DNA from: JAVVHH01 sp964235765
Lineage (GTDB): Bacteria > Pseudomonadota > Alphaproteobacteria > Acetobacterales > Acetobacteraceae
Length of the DNA: 64,000 nt
Assembly: GCA_964235765.1 (NCBI GenBank)
Contig: CAXSDH010000004.1
Span: 1 to 64,000 of the forward strand
Reading direction: 5' to 3'
Positions 42,922-51,899 of this stretch are shown in pieces. Numbering within the stretch: position 1 is the first letter of the stretch; each line of letters begins with the position of its first letter. The translations under genes were made by a program, and so were the position numbers. The notes below the pieces were generated by a model. It ran no database searches. It saw only the letters and a list, made by a program, of their open reading frames with translations, and was not told the origin of the DNA.

Positions 42922-43986
42922 TCACCGCGGCAAAGCCCGGCACGCCGCCACCGGCAGCCGCACGCCCGTCACGCCGCCCACCTCCGCCCGCACCCGCAAC
43001 GGCGTCGTCGCCCGGATTTGCGTGCCGTCCGGCAGCTCGAGCAGGTAATCGCGCTGCCCCCCGAGATAGGTGTGCCGCAGCACCAGCGCCGTGCACTCGT
43101 TCGGCCCCACCGCATCCGCGGCCGGCACCAGCTCCACGTCGTTCGGCCGAACCGACACCGGCACCTCGGCATCCCGCGCCACCTCCGGCAGCGGGTTCCC
43201 GCAGCGGATCAGCAGCGGCCCGCATTGCACGCCGCCGTCCACCGCCCGGCCGCGCAGGATGTTGGTGCCGCCGATGAACCGCGCCACGAACTCCGAGCAC
43301 GGCTCCTGATACACCTCCTCCGGCGACCCCGTCTGCTCGATCCGGCCGCCGTTCATCACCACGATACGGTCCGCCGTGGTCATCGCCTCCGATTGGTCGT
43401 GCGTTACATACACGGTGGTATAACGGAACTCGTCGTGCAGCCGACGGATCTCGAACCGCATCTCCTCGCGCAGATTGGTGTCGAGGTTCGACAGCGGCTC
43501 GTCCAGCAGCAGCGTCTCCGGCTCGACCACCAGGGCGCGGGCCAGCGCGACTCGCTGCTGCTGCCCGCCCGAAAGCTCGCCCGGCGAGCGGTCCCGCAGC
43601 GCCGAAAGCCGCGTCACGTCCAGGATGCGCGCCACCTTGGCCTCGACCTCGGCCTTGGGCTGCTTGCGCACCCGCAACCCATAGGCAACGTTCTCCGCCA
43701 CCGTCATGTGCGGCCACAACGCATAGCTCTGAAAAATCATCGACATGTTGCGCCGCTCCGGCGGCGTCGCCACGCCCGGGCTGGACAGCAATCGCCCGCC
43801 GACGGTGATGGTACCCTCGTCGGGCGCCATGAAACCGGCGATCAGCCGCAGCGTCGTCGTCTTGCCGCACCCTGAGGGGCCCAGCAGGCACACCAGGTCC
43901 TCATGCGGAATGGCCAGGTCGATGCCGTCCGCGACCGTCAGCGCGCCGTATCGTTTCCGGATGCCCAGCAGTTCGACTGACGCCAC
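42922..43986 (-). CDS. ABC transporter ATP-binding protein, FbpC/PotA type
   Basis: ATPase of 354 residues from a GTG with GGGGGA ahead. Walker A GPSGCGKTTTLRLIAGF, signature LSGGQQQRVALARAL, Walker B LLLDEPLSNLD, VTHDQSEA, then a TOBE domain (about 245-354) with SVRPNDVEL. First gene of the importer-PrpD operon. Confidence 0.9.
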   Translation of the reverse strand: MASVELLGIRKRYGALTVADGIDLAIPHEDLVCLLGPSGCGKTTTLRLIAGFMAPDEGTITVGGRLLSSPGVATPPERRNMSMIFQSYALWPHMTVAENVAYGLRVRKQPKAEVEAKVARILDVTRLSALRDRSPGELSGGQQQRVALARALVVEPETLLLDEPLSNLDTNLREEMRFEIRRLHDEFRYTTVYVTHDQSEAMTTADRIVVMNGGRIEQTGSPEEVYQEPCSEFVARFIGGTNILRGRAVDGGVQCGPLLIRCGNPLPEVARDAEVPVSVRPNDVELVPAADAVGPNECTALVLRHTYLGGQRDYLLELPDGTQIRATTPLRVRAEVGGVTGVRLPVAACRALPR

Positions 43987-44061
43987 TTGTTTCCCCCGTT
44001 AAGGGCCAGCCTGCATGTCGCGGCCGCCGGGTCAACTGAAAGAACCTTCATGCAATCACCG

Positions 44062-44754
44062 TCATGCAGCCGGCGGGCGGGCCCCGAAGATGGCGCTGCC
44101 CACCCGCACATGCGTCGCGCCATGCAGGATCGCCGCCTCGAAGTCCCCCGACATGCCCATCGACAGCGTGTCCAGCCCATGCCGCGCCGCGCAGGCTCTC
44201 AGCCATTGGAAGTGCGGCGCGGGGTCCGTGTCCGCCGGTGGAATGCACATCAGGCCGACCAGCCCCGCCCCGAACCGCCGCTGGCACGCCGCGATGAACC
44301 CATCGGCCTCGTCCCGCCCCACCCCGGCCTTCTGCGCCTCATCCCCCACGTTCACCTGCACGAGCAGGTCGGGCGCCCGACCCTCCTGCTGGATCGCCGC
44401 CTCGATCGCATCGGCCAGGCGCGGCCGGTCCAGGCTCTCGATGACATCGGCCAGCCGAATCGCATCCCGCGCCTTGTTGGTCTGCAACCCGCCGATCAGG
44501 TGCAGCCGCAACCCCGGGTGGCCCGGCCGCAGCGCGGGAAACTTCGCCGCCGCCTCCTGCACCCGGTTCTCCCCGAACCTCATCTGCCCGGCCCCGAGCG
44601 CCTCCAGCACGGACGCTGCCGGGTGGGTCTTTGACACCGCAACCAGCGTCGCCGCGTCCGCCGCACGCCCCGCTTGCGCCAGCGCCGCGGCAATCCGCCG
44701 CTGGACCTCGGCCAGCCGCTCGGCCACGGTGTCGCTCTCGGAAAGGGTCTGCAT
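44062..44754 (-). CDS. YggS-family pyridoxal phosphate homeostasis protein
   Basis: Single-domain PLP-binding protein, 230 residues, involved in vitamin B6 and amino-acid balance. Lysine of the Schiff base in AVSKTHP (about residue 45), RFGENRVQEA, HLIGGLQTNKA, and SMGMSGDFEAAILHGATHVRVGSAIFG are diagnostic. Its ATG overlaps the ATG of the divergent gene in one CATG. A GTG ten codons further in (VAERLAEV) is an alternative start. Confidence 0.93.
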   Translation of the reverse strand: MQTLSESDTVAERLAEVQRRIAAALAQAGRAADAATLVAVSKTHPAASVLEALGAGQMRFGENRVQEAAAKFPALRPGHPGLRLHLIGGLQTNKARDAIRLADVIESLDRPRLADAIEAAIQQEGRAPDLLVQVNVGDEAQKAGVGRDEADGFIAACQRRFGAGLVGLMCIPPADTDPAPHFQWLRACAARHGLDTLSMGMSGDFEAAILHGATHVRVGSAIFGARPPAA

Positions 44755-45325
44755 GGACCAGAAACTTGTCGCCTGGGCCCGCGCGGTCAAGGCGCGCCGC
44801 CGCGGCCGCTTCCCTCCGCCGCTCTGGCTGTTCACGGACCCCACCGGCATGCCCGACCTGAACGCAGCGCTCGCGGCGCTCCCGCGCGGCCTCTGCGGCG
44901 TCGTCTTCCGCCACGACGGCGTGCCCGGCCGTGCCGCGATGGCCGCCGCCGCGATCCGCCTCTGCCGCGCCCGGCGCATCCCCATTTCCATCGCTGGGGA
45001 TCCCCGCTTGGCACGGCGGCTCGGCGCGCCGCCGCACCTCCGCCGCGGCGAAGGCCTGCCCGGGCCGGACCTGCGGACCAGCTCCGCCCACAACCCGGCG
45101 GAGCTGCTACGGGCCAGCCGCAAGGCCCGGCTCGTCTTCCTCTCCCCCGCATTCCGCACACGCAGCCACCCGGGCTCCGTTCCGCTCGGCCCCGTGCGCT
45201 GGGCCAAGCTCGCCCTAGGCCGGCGGCGCCTCGCCTACGCCCTGGGCGGCGTGACCGGGGCCACGGCAGGCCGGCTCCCGCGATGGGCGGCGGGTGCCGG
45301 GGCGATCGGCGCGTTGCTGCCCTAG
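44753..45325 (+). CDS. Thiamine phosphate synthase-like protein (ThiE/TenI fold)
   Basis: A 190-residue protein with the ThiE-type start PPLWLFTDP and TIM-barrel strands GVVFRHDGV and RLVFLSPAFRTRSHPG (the S-x-V/AF-x-T phosphate loop), ending YALGGVTG. It is shorter and more Arg-rich than enzymes with proven activity, so it may be TenI-like rather than catalytic. Divergent from yggS, overlapping start codons. Confidence 0.75.
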   Translation: MDQKLVAWARAVKARRRGRFPPPLWLFTDPTGMPDLNAALAALPRGLCGVVFRHDGVPGRAAMAAAAIRLCRARRIPISIAGDPRLARRLGAPPHLRRGEGLPGPDLRTSSAHNPAELLRASRKARLVFLSPAFRTRSHPGSVPLGPVRWAKLALGRRRLAYALGGVTGATAGRLPRWAAGAGAIGALLP

Positions 45326-45374
45326 AGGAAGGTTGTGGCCGCTGCGCCACAGTGTTTCGCAATTGCCATGGAAC

Positions 45375-45400
45375 CCCTCGCTTGCCGATTGCGGCGAGGG
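45375..45400 (+). other. Hairpin in the thiE-porin intergenic region
   Basis: Perfect 7-bp stem CCCTCGC/GCGAGGG with a 12-base loop, 50 bases after the thiE-like stop and 139 before the porin. No U-run follows. The remaining 213 bp carry the porin promoter region; nothing else was recognised. Confidence 0.35.
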
Positions 45401-45538
45401 ATGGGGCGCGGCAATACTCTGCCCAGGTCTGGCTGACCCTGCCCGTAAGGCACGCGCCGCGCAACAAGCGGCCGTCTGGGGGGACGGGGCGGGGCCTTGA
45501 ATAGTCCGCCGGCATTCGGCGTTTTGAGGAGGGTTTCT

Positions 45539-47002
45539 ATGCGTAAGCTCCTGCTGGCCACCGTGGCCGCGCTGGGTGCGTCAATGGGAGTGGCAACGGT
45601 CGCCGACGCCCAGACGGCCAGCCCCGCACCCGGCACCGTGACCGTCCGCCTGAACGGCCGCATGCGGTTCTACGGCTACTATGCCAACGACCGCGACGTG
45701 GACAACAACGCCTCGGGCTCGGCCACCGGCACGGTGAACGCGGCCGGCCAGGGCACGCTCAGCGGCCAGAACAAGTCGGCCAACTACGGCTTCGGCGAAT
45801 ACGCCCGGCTGTATCCCGGCTTCGACGGCGTTGCCGCGAACGGCCTGAAGTATGGTTCCAGCCTTGAAATCCGGCAGGACCAGGTGTCCGGCGCCGGCGG
45901 CGGCGCTTTCGGCTCCATCTCGCAGACAAGCCGCTCCCGCGCCGGCCTCTACTTCCGCCGCGTCTGGGGCTACCTCGGCACCAACGAGTTGGGCACCGTC
46001 CGCCTGGGCGCCGTGGACAGCGCCAGCAGCCTGTACATGACCGGCAACTTCGAAAACTTCAACGACGGCGGCCTGAACGGCGACGTGCCCTCCCTGCTCA
46101 ACCAGAACACCTACATCACCTGGCCCTTCGCCGACGTGGGCAACCTGTATACGACCAACAAGGTCGTCTACCTGTCGCCGCAGATCTTCGGCTTCGACGC
46201 CGGCGTGTCGTACGAGCCCAGCACCGCCGCCCTCAGCGTCAACAACAACTGCGGCAGCGGTAGCCCGGTCGGCGCCAACTTCGTCAACGCGAACGGCGCC
46301 TTCACCGCGGCCGCCGGCGCGGCCGGCCAAGGCGTGACCGGCCCCGGCTGCGACCGCCTCTCCTCCTCGCCGAGCAACGCCGAGGCATCTCGCCGCCGCA
46401 ACAACTTCGACGGCTTGCTTCGCTACCGCGGCAGCTTCGGCGGCGTCGGCATCGCCGCCACCGCCGGCTACATCGGCGGCGGCCATGTGCTCGACAACCA
46501 GACGGGCGTGGCCTTCAACTCCAACCCGCTCACCGGAACCGTCCGCAACGACTTCGAGGGTCTGAGCGTCGGCGACTTCGGCGTAGCGGCAACCTTCGGT
46601 GGCCTCAGCGTCGGCGGCAAGTATCAGTTCGGCCGCTTCAACGGCCAGTGGGGCCTGGTTCCCAAGGGCTTGCCGGATGGCGAGGCCGCCCTCGTCGGCG
46701 CGTCCTACACCATCGGCCCGGTCATCGTCGGCGCCCACTATCTCTACTACAAGAGCGCCGGTGACATAAGCAACGCTGCGAACGGCCGTATCCGCCGCGA
46801 GCAGGGCGTCGCCGCCGGTGGCACCTACTCCCTGGCGCCGGGCGTGTCGCTGTTCCTCTCCTACCTCTATAACGAGCGTAAGCAGAACGGCTACAACTTC
46901 ATCACCGGCCAGGGCGTCAGTGCTGCAACCCCGGCCGGCAACGCCTTCAGCAACAAGGTCACCTCGAGCCTGATCTCGCTCGGCACCGCCTTCAGCTGGT
47001 AA
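45539..47002 (+). CDS. Outer-membrane porin
   Basis: Trimeric general porin, 487 residues. Signal peptide MRKLLLATVAALG...VADA (about 25 residues); the mature part alternates aromatic and polar residues as in a 16-strand barrel (RMRFYGYYAND, YGSSLEIRQDQ, RAGLYFRRVWGYLGTNELGTVRLGAVD) and ends in an aromatic (AFSW). A GAGGAGGG site just before ATG 45539 fixes the start. Followed by a strong terminator, so it is monocistronic and probably highly expressed. Confidence 0.92.
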   Translation: MRKLLLATVAALGASMGVATVADAQTASPAPGTVTVRLNGRMRFYGYYANDRDVDNNASGSATGTVNAAGQGTLSGQNKSANYGFGEYARLYPGFDGVAANGLKYGSSLEIRQDQVSGAGGGAFGSISQTSRSRAGLYFRRVWGYLGTNELGTVRLGAVDSASSLYMTGNFENFNDGGLNGDVPSLLNQNTYITWPFADVGNLYTTNKVVYLSPQIFGFDAGVSYEPSTAALSVNNNCGSGSPVGANFVNANGAFTAAAGAAGQGVTGPGCDRLSSSPSNAEASRRRNNFDGLLRYRGSFGGVGIAATAGYIGGGHVLDNQTGVAFNSNPLTGTVRNDFEGLSVGDFGVAATFGGLSVGGKYQFGRFNGQWGLVPKGLPDGEAALVGASYTIGPVIVGAHYLYYKSAGDISNAANGRIRREQGVAAGGTYSLAPGVSLFLSYLYNERKQNGYNFITGQGVSAATPAGNAFSNKVTSSLISLGTAFSW

Positions 47003-47023
47003 ACACGAGCGCCTAGGCTATGG

Positions 47024-47058
47024 GAAAGGGCGGTGGGCAACCACCGCCCTTTCTGTTT
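47024..47058 (+). terminator. Strong intrinsic terminator after porin
   Basis: Perfect 13-bp stem GAAAGGGCGGTGG with a GCAA tetraloop, then TGTTT. GNRA loop and long GC stem give high stability. Confidence 0.9.
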
Positions 47059-47167
47059 GTGCCGCCGGCTGTCCAAACCACGGGCAGCCGCTTGGCATTC
47101 CTTGCACCCTCACGGTAAGAAGTGCCCGCAGCGCCCACGGCGCATGAATACAGATAGGCCCGCTCGC

Positions 47168-47701
47168 ATGTTCAAACCCAACCTCGCCTGCGCCGTGCTC
47201 CTCGCCGCGGCCCTCACCGTCACGGCCTGTTCCAAGGTGCGCGGCGTGGGCGAAGACGAATATCAGGATTACCGCACCAAGGGCGGCGAGCAGGGCCGCA
47301 TGTTCGGCGACCAGGGCATCGCCCTCGGCATCGGCAAGGGCGTGACCCGCGGCGGCAACGGCGGCGAGGAAGGCTCCGCCCTCGGCGTCAACGCCTACCT
47401 CTGGCGCGGCGCGCTCGACACCCTCGCCTTCATGCCGCTCGCTTCTGCCGACCCCTTCGGCGGCGTGATTATCACGGACTGGTATCAGCCGCCGGCCGGC
47501 ACCGGCGAGCGCTTCAAGGCCACTGCTTACATTCTCGGCCGCCAACTCCGCGCCGACGGAGTCCGCGTCTCCATTTTCCGGCAGGTGGCGCAAGGCGGCC
47601 AATGGGTCGATGCCCCGGTCAGCCCCACCACCACGAGCGAAATCGAAAACAAGGTGCTGGCCCGCGCCCGCGAGCTGCGCTCGCAGGTCTCCGGCTCCTG
47701 A
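47168..47701 (+). CDS. DUF3576 family lipoprotein
   Basis: A 177-residue envelope protein, signal peptide with lipobox LTVTAC (Cys21). The body holds GVNAYLWRGALDTLAFMPLASADPFGGVIITDWY, the DUF3576 core, and ends RARELRSQV. In alphaproteobacteria this gene usually stands directly before leuS and lptE, as here, hinting at a role in outer-membrane assembly. Function unknown. An ATG at 47144 is an alternative start but gives a worse signal. Confidence 0.88.
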   Translation: MFKPNLACAVLLAAALTVTACSKVRGVGEDEYQDYRTKGGEQGRMFGDQGIALGIGKGVTRGGNGGEEGSALGVNAYLWRGALDTLAFMPLASADPFGGVIITDWYQPPAGTGERFKATAYILGRQLRADGVRVSIFRQVAQGGQWVDAPVSPTTTSEIENKVLARARELRSQVSGS

Positions 47702-47711
47702 TCGGACCGTC

Positions 47712-50327
47712 GTGCCCGACCATCCCGCCCCGATAGCTGCCTCGCCAGCATACGACTTCCAAGCAGCCGAGCCCCGCTGGCAGGCGGCGTGGGACGCGCA
47801 GAAGTGCTTCCAGGTCGAAGACGTCCCGGCCGGCGGCAAGCCCAAATACTACGTCCTGGAGATGTTCCCTTACCCCAGCGGCAAAATCCACATGGGGCAC
47901 GTCCGCAACTACGCCATCGGCGACGTGGTCGCCCGCTACAAACGCGCCCGCGGCTACGACGTGCTGCACCCGATGGGCTGGGACGCGTTCGGCCTGCCCG
48001 CCGAAAACGCCGCGCGCGACCGTGGCATCCACCCCGACGCCTGGACCCGCGCCAACATCGCCGTCATGCGCACCGAGCTGAAGCGCATCGGCCTTGCCAT
48101 CGACTGGTCCCGCGAGTTCGCCACCTGCGACCCGACCTATTATGGCCACCAGCAGAAGTTGTTCACCGATTTCCTCCGCGCCGGTCTCGCCGTCCGCCGG
48201 GAAAGCTGGGTCAACTGGGACCCGGTGGACGGCACCGTGCTGGCCAACGAACAGGTCATCGACGGCCGCGGCTGGCGCTCCGGCGCGCCCATCGAGAAGC
48301 GCAAGCTGTCGCAATGGGTGTTCCGCATCACCCAGTACGCGCCGGAACTGCTCGCCGCGCTCGATGGCCTGGACCGCTGGCCTGAACGCGTGCGCGCCAT
48401 GCAGGCCCGATGGATCGGCCGCAGCGAGGGCGCCCGGGTGCGCTTTCCCCTGGTCACGCCCACCGCCGGGCAAGACGTCGTCGAGGTGTTCACCACTCGG
48501 CCCGACACCCTGTTCGGCATGTCGTTCCTAGCGCTCGCCCCCGAGCACCCCATCTCGGCCGCCGTCGCCGCCGCCAACCCGGCCGCCGCCGCCTTCGTTG
48601 CCGAGTGCCGTAGCCTCGGCACCAGCGAGGCCGCCATCGAGGCCGCCGAAAAGCGCGGGTTCGACACCGGCCTGCGCGTCGCCCACCCCTTCATGCCCGG
48701 CCAGACCTTTCCCATCTGGATCGGCAACTTCGTCCTGATGGAATACGGCGCCGGCGCCATCTTCGGCTGCCCAGCACACGACCAGCGCGACCTCGATTTC
48801 GCCCGCAAATACGGGTTGCCGGCGCCGCCCGTGGTGCTGCCGCCGGGGCACGACGCCGCCACGTTCAGCATCGGCGGGGACGCCCAGACCGGCGCCGGCC
48901 AGATCATCAACTCGGGCTTCCTCGATGGCCTCGACACCGAAGCCGCCAAGCGCGCCGCCATCGACGCTCTGGAACGCGCGGGCGCCGGCCAGGGCGTCGT
49001 GAACTGGCGGCTTCGCGACTGGGGCGTGAGCCGACAGCGCTACTGGGGCGCGCCCATCCCCGTCATCCACTGCGACGCCTGCGGCCCCGTGCCGGTGCCG
49101 GACGCCGAACTTCCCGTCCTGCTCCCGCTCGATGTCACCTTCGACAAGCCGGGCAACCCGCTCGACCATCACCCAACCTGGAAGCACGTCGACTGCCCCA
49201 TCTGCGGCCAGAAGGCGCAGCGCGAGACGGACACCATGGACACCTTCGTGGACAGCTCTTGGTACTTCGCCCGTTTCTGCAGCCCCACCGCGCCCGAGCC
49301 GGTGTGCCGCCAAGCCGTGGACCACTGGATGCCGGTGGACCAGTATACCGGCGGCATCGAGCACGCGATCCTGCACCTGCTATACGCCCGCTTCGTCACC
49401 CGAGCCCTGGTGGATGCCGGGCAGATCGCCACTCCCGAGCCCTTCGCCGGCCTGTTCACCCAAGGCATGGTCACCCATGAAAGCTACAAGGGCGCGGACG
49501 GCCGTTGGCTCTACCCCGCCGACGTCGAGAAGCTGCCCGACGGCGCCGCCCGGCACCGCACCACCGGCGAGCCCGTGCTGGTCGGCCGCGGCGAGAAGAT
49601 GTCCAAGAGCAAGCTCAACACGGTAGCTCCCGGCGGCATTATCGACACCTATGGCGCCGACACCGCCCGCTGGTTCGTGCTGTCCGACAATCCGCCGGAG
49701 CGGGATCTCGAATGGACCGAGGCCGGCGTGGCCGGCGCTTCCCGCTTCATCCTGCGCCTGTACCGCTTGACGCAAGCCATTGCCCGCGAGGCGGCGCTCC
49801 TCGATCACGATCCGCCGGGCCCGGCCGCCACCGCCCTGGCCCGCGCCACGCACCGCGCGATCGCTGCGGTCACCCAAGCGCTCGAGGATTTCGCCTTCAA
49901 TGTCGCGATTGCCCGCTTGTATGAGTTGGCTTCCGCCTTGGGCGACGCCGAACGCGCGCCAGCCGAACCCGGCCTGGGAAGGGCAAGGCGCGACTCCATG
50001 TTGCTCATGTCCCGGCTGATCGCGCCGATCGCGCCGCACTTGGCCGAACAGGTGCAGCACCTGCTCGACCCGGCATCGCCTTTGGTTGCCGACCAGCCCT
50101 GGCCCGAGGCGGACCCCGCGCTGCTCACCATCGAGACCATTACCCTGGCGGTGCAGGTCATGGGCAAGCTGCGCGCCACTGTCACCCTGCCGCCCGGCGC
50201 CGACGCCGCGACGGCCATCGCCGCGGCCGAAGCCGACCCGAACGTGGCCCGCCTGCTGGAGGGCCGTCGCGTGATCAAGCGCATTCACGTTCCGGACCGC
50301 ATCGTGAATTTCGTGGTCGCGGCGTGA
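47712..50327 (+). CDS. leuS: Leucyl-tRNA synthetase
   Basis: Class I synthetase charging tRNA-Leu, 871 residues from a GTG 11 bases after the upstream stop. HIGH motif HMGH at residues 60-63 within FPYPSGKIHMGHVRNY; CP1 editing domain (about 230-420) with TTRPDTLFG and the GCPAHDQRD site; KMSKS at about residue 628. The anticodon-binding and C-terminal domains are present (end RIVNFVVA). Translationally coupled to lptE. Confidence 0.97.
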   Translation: MPDHPAPIAASPAYDFQAAEPRWQAAWDAQKCFQVEDVPAGGKPKYYVLEMFPYPSGKIHMGHVRNYAIGDVVARYKRARGYDVLHPMGWDAFGLPAENAARDRGIHPDAWTRANIAVMRTELKRIGLAIDWSREFATCDPTYYGHQQKLFTDFLRAGLAVRRESWVNWDPVDGTVLANEQVIDGRGWRSGAPIEKRKLSQWVFRITQYAPELLAALDGLDRWPERVRAMQARWIGRSEGARVRFPLVTPTAGQDVVEVFTTRPDTLFGMSFLALAPEHPISAAVAAANPAAAAFVAECRSLGTSEAAIEAAEKRGFDTGLRVAHPFMPGQTFPIWIGNFVLMEYGAGAIFGCPAHDQRDLDFARKYGLPAPPVVLPPGHDAATFSIGGDAQTGAGQIINSGFLDGLDTEAAKRAAIDALERAGAGQGVVNWRLRDWGVSRQRYWGAPIPVIHCDACGPVPVPDAELPVLLPLDVTFDKPGNPLDHHPTWKHVDCPICGQKAQRETDTMDTFVDSSWYFARFCSPTAPEPVCRQAVDHWMPVDQYTGGIEHAILHLLYARFVTRALVDAGQIATPEPFAGLFTQGMVTHESYKGADGRWLYPADVEKLPDGAARHRTTGEPVLVGRGEKMSKSKLNTVAPGGIIDTYGADTARWFVLSDNPPERDLEWTEAGVAGASRFILRLYRLTQAIAREAALLDHDPPGPAATALARATHRAIAAVTQALEDFAFNVAIARLYELASALGDAERAPAEPGLGRARRDSMLLMSRLIAPIAPHLAEQVQHLLDPASPLVADQPWPEADPALLTIETITLAVQVMGKLRATVTLPPGADAATAIAAAEADPNVARLLEGRRVIKRIHVPDRIVNFVVAA

Positions 50328-50848
50328 TCGGCCGCCGCGTCGGCCTGCTCGGCGTCGCCTCCGCCTTGGCCGGCTGCGGCTTCCATCCTCTTTACGCGCC
50401 GGTTGGCGGCGTTCTTGGCCCCGCAAGCACCGAGCTTGCCGCCATCTACGTGGCCATTATGGCCGAACGCTCCGGGCAACTGCTGCGCCAAGCGCTGCAG
50501 CGCCGGTTTGAGGGCGCCGGCCTCGGCATCGCAAAAACCTACGAACTGACCGGCGGCTTGGGCGTGGCCGCCGAGTCTATCGCCATGCAGCGCGACACCT
50601 CCGCCACACGCGTCCGCCTGATCGGCTCCGCCCCTTGGGTGCTGAGCACGCTCGGCCTGCAGCCGGCCGTATTGACCCAAGGCACGGCACGGAGCATCGA
50701 CGGCTATAACGTCTTCAACCAGCAATATTTTGCCGCTGACCTGGAAAGCGACGCCGCCCAGCGCCGCATCGCCGAGAGCATCGCCGACCAGATCACGCTT
50801 CAGGTCGCCAGTTTCCTCAAGCGCCGGGCCACCGCAAAACCGGCATGA
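50324..50848 (+). CDS. lptE: LPS-assembly lipoprotein LptE
   Basis: Plugs the LptD barrel that inserts lipopolysaccharide. 174 residues from a GTG overlapping the leuS stop. Lipobox ALAGCGFHPLY near residue 18, the universal LptE start. Short alphaproteobacterial form; IADQITLQVASFL is the conserved last helix. Confidence 0.9.
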   Translation: MIGRRVGLLGVASALAGCGFHPLYAPVGGVLGPASTELAAIYVAIMAERSGQLLRQALQRRFEGAGLGIAKTYELTGGLGVAAESIAMQRDTSATRVRLIGSAPWVLSTLGLQPAVLTQGTARSIDGYNVFNQQYFAADLESDAAQRRIAESIADQITLQVASFLKRRATAKPA

Positions 50849-51855
50849 AACTGGACGCAAGGCGAACCGCCGCATTCTTGCGTGAGCCCGGCCCAACCCG
50901 CATCGTGCTGCTGCACGGCGATGACGAAGGCATGGTTCGCCATCGTGCGGATGCCCTGACCCAGGCGGTGATCGGCCAGCGAGACGACCCGTTCCGCGTC
51001 ACTTGGCTGTCCCGCGAGGACCATGGCCGCCTCGCCGAGGAGGCCAGCGCCATCGCCATGCTGGGCGGCCGCCGCGTGGTACGGGTGCGGGACGCGGTGG
51101 ATGGCCTCGCGCCGGCGCTGGAACAGGTCGCCGTCGCACCCGGTGACAGCCTTGTCGTGCTCGAGGCCGCTTCGATGCCCGCCCGCTCGAAGCTGCGCGC
51201 CCTGGTCGAAGGCCTGGCAAACGGCGCCGCCATCGCCTGCTACCCCGAGGAAGGCCGGGCCTTGCAGGAGGCGATCGAAGCGGGCTTGGCCGAAGCCGGC
51301 ATCAGCCTCGATGCCGACGCGATCGCCTGGCTGCTGGAGCGGGTCGGCAGCGACCGGGCCACCACCCGCGGTGAGATCGAAAAGCTCATCCTCTACGCCG
51401 GCGGGGACCGCCGCCTCGACCTGGACGCCGTGCGGGCCTGTGTCGGCGACCAAGCCGCGGTGGCCTTCGACGACGCGGTCTTTGCCGCCACGCTGGGTGA
51501 CACGGCATTGGCCGACCGCTCGATCGAACGCGCGCTGGCTGAGGGGATCGCACCCGTCGCCGTCACCCGCGGCGTGCTTGCGCATCTCGGCAAGCTGCAT
51601 TTGGCCCGTGCCCACATGGCCACAGGCGCCTCGGCCGCCGAGGCCGTGCGCGCGTTGCGCCCCCCTGTTTTCTTCAAGCGCATTCCCGATTTCACCCGCG
51701 CGCTCGAGGCCTGGGGCGCTGGCAAGCTTGCCAACGCAATGCTCGAGACGAGGCGGGTGGAACTGGCCTGCAAGCAGACCGGCGCGCCAGATGCATTGCT
51801 CGTCAGGCGGCTCATCCTCGCCCTGGCCCGCCAAGGCGTGCCGCGGCGATCCTGA
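50845..51855 (+). CDS. holA: DNA polymerase III subunit delta
   Basis: Clamp-loader subunit, 336 residues. N-terminal IVLLHGDDEGMVRHRADAL and the LGGRRVVRVRDA segment, GSDRATTRGEIEKLILYAG in the middle and C-terminal collar domain. ATG overlaps lptE stop by 4 bases. Confidence 0.93.
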   Translation: MKLDARRTAAFLREPGPTRIVLLHGDDEGMVRHRADALTQAVIGQRDDPFRVTWLSREDHGRLAEEASAIAMLGGRRVVRVRDAVDGLAPALEQVAVAPGDSLVVLEAASMPARSKLRALVEGLANGAAIACYPEEGRALQEAIEAGLAEAGISLDADAIAWLLERVGSDRATTRGEIEKLILYAGGDRRLDLDAVRACVGDQAAVAFDDAVFAATLGDTALADRSIERALAEGIAPVAVTRGVLAHLGKLHLARAHMATGASAAEAVRALRPPVFFKRIPDFTRALEAWGAGKLANAMLETRRVELACKQTGAPDALLVRRLILALARQGVPRRS

Positions 51856-51899
51856 GGTCCGGCGATTTGGCGTGCCCGATCCGCTCGCGTGCCTTCGCC

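Noticed and set aside
45375..45400. CCCTCGC hairpin considered as the thiE terminator
   Set aside because: Stem is good but there is no U-tract after it; listed only as an unexplained hairpin.
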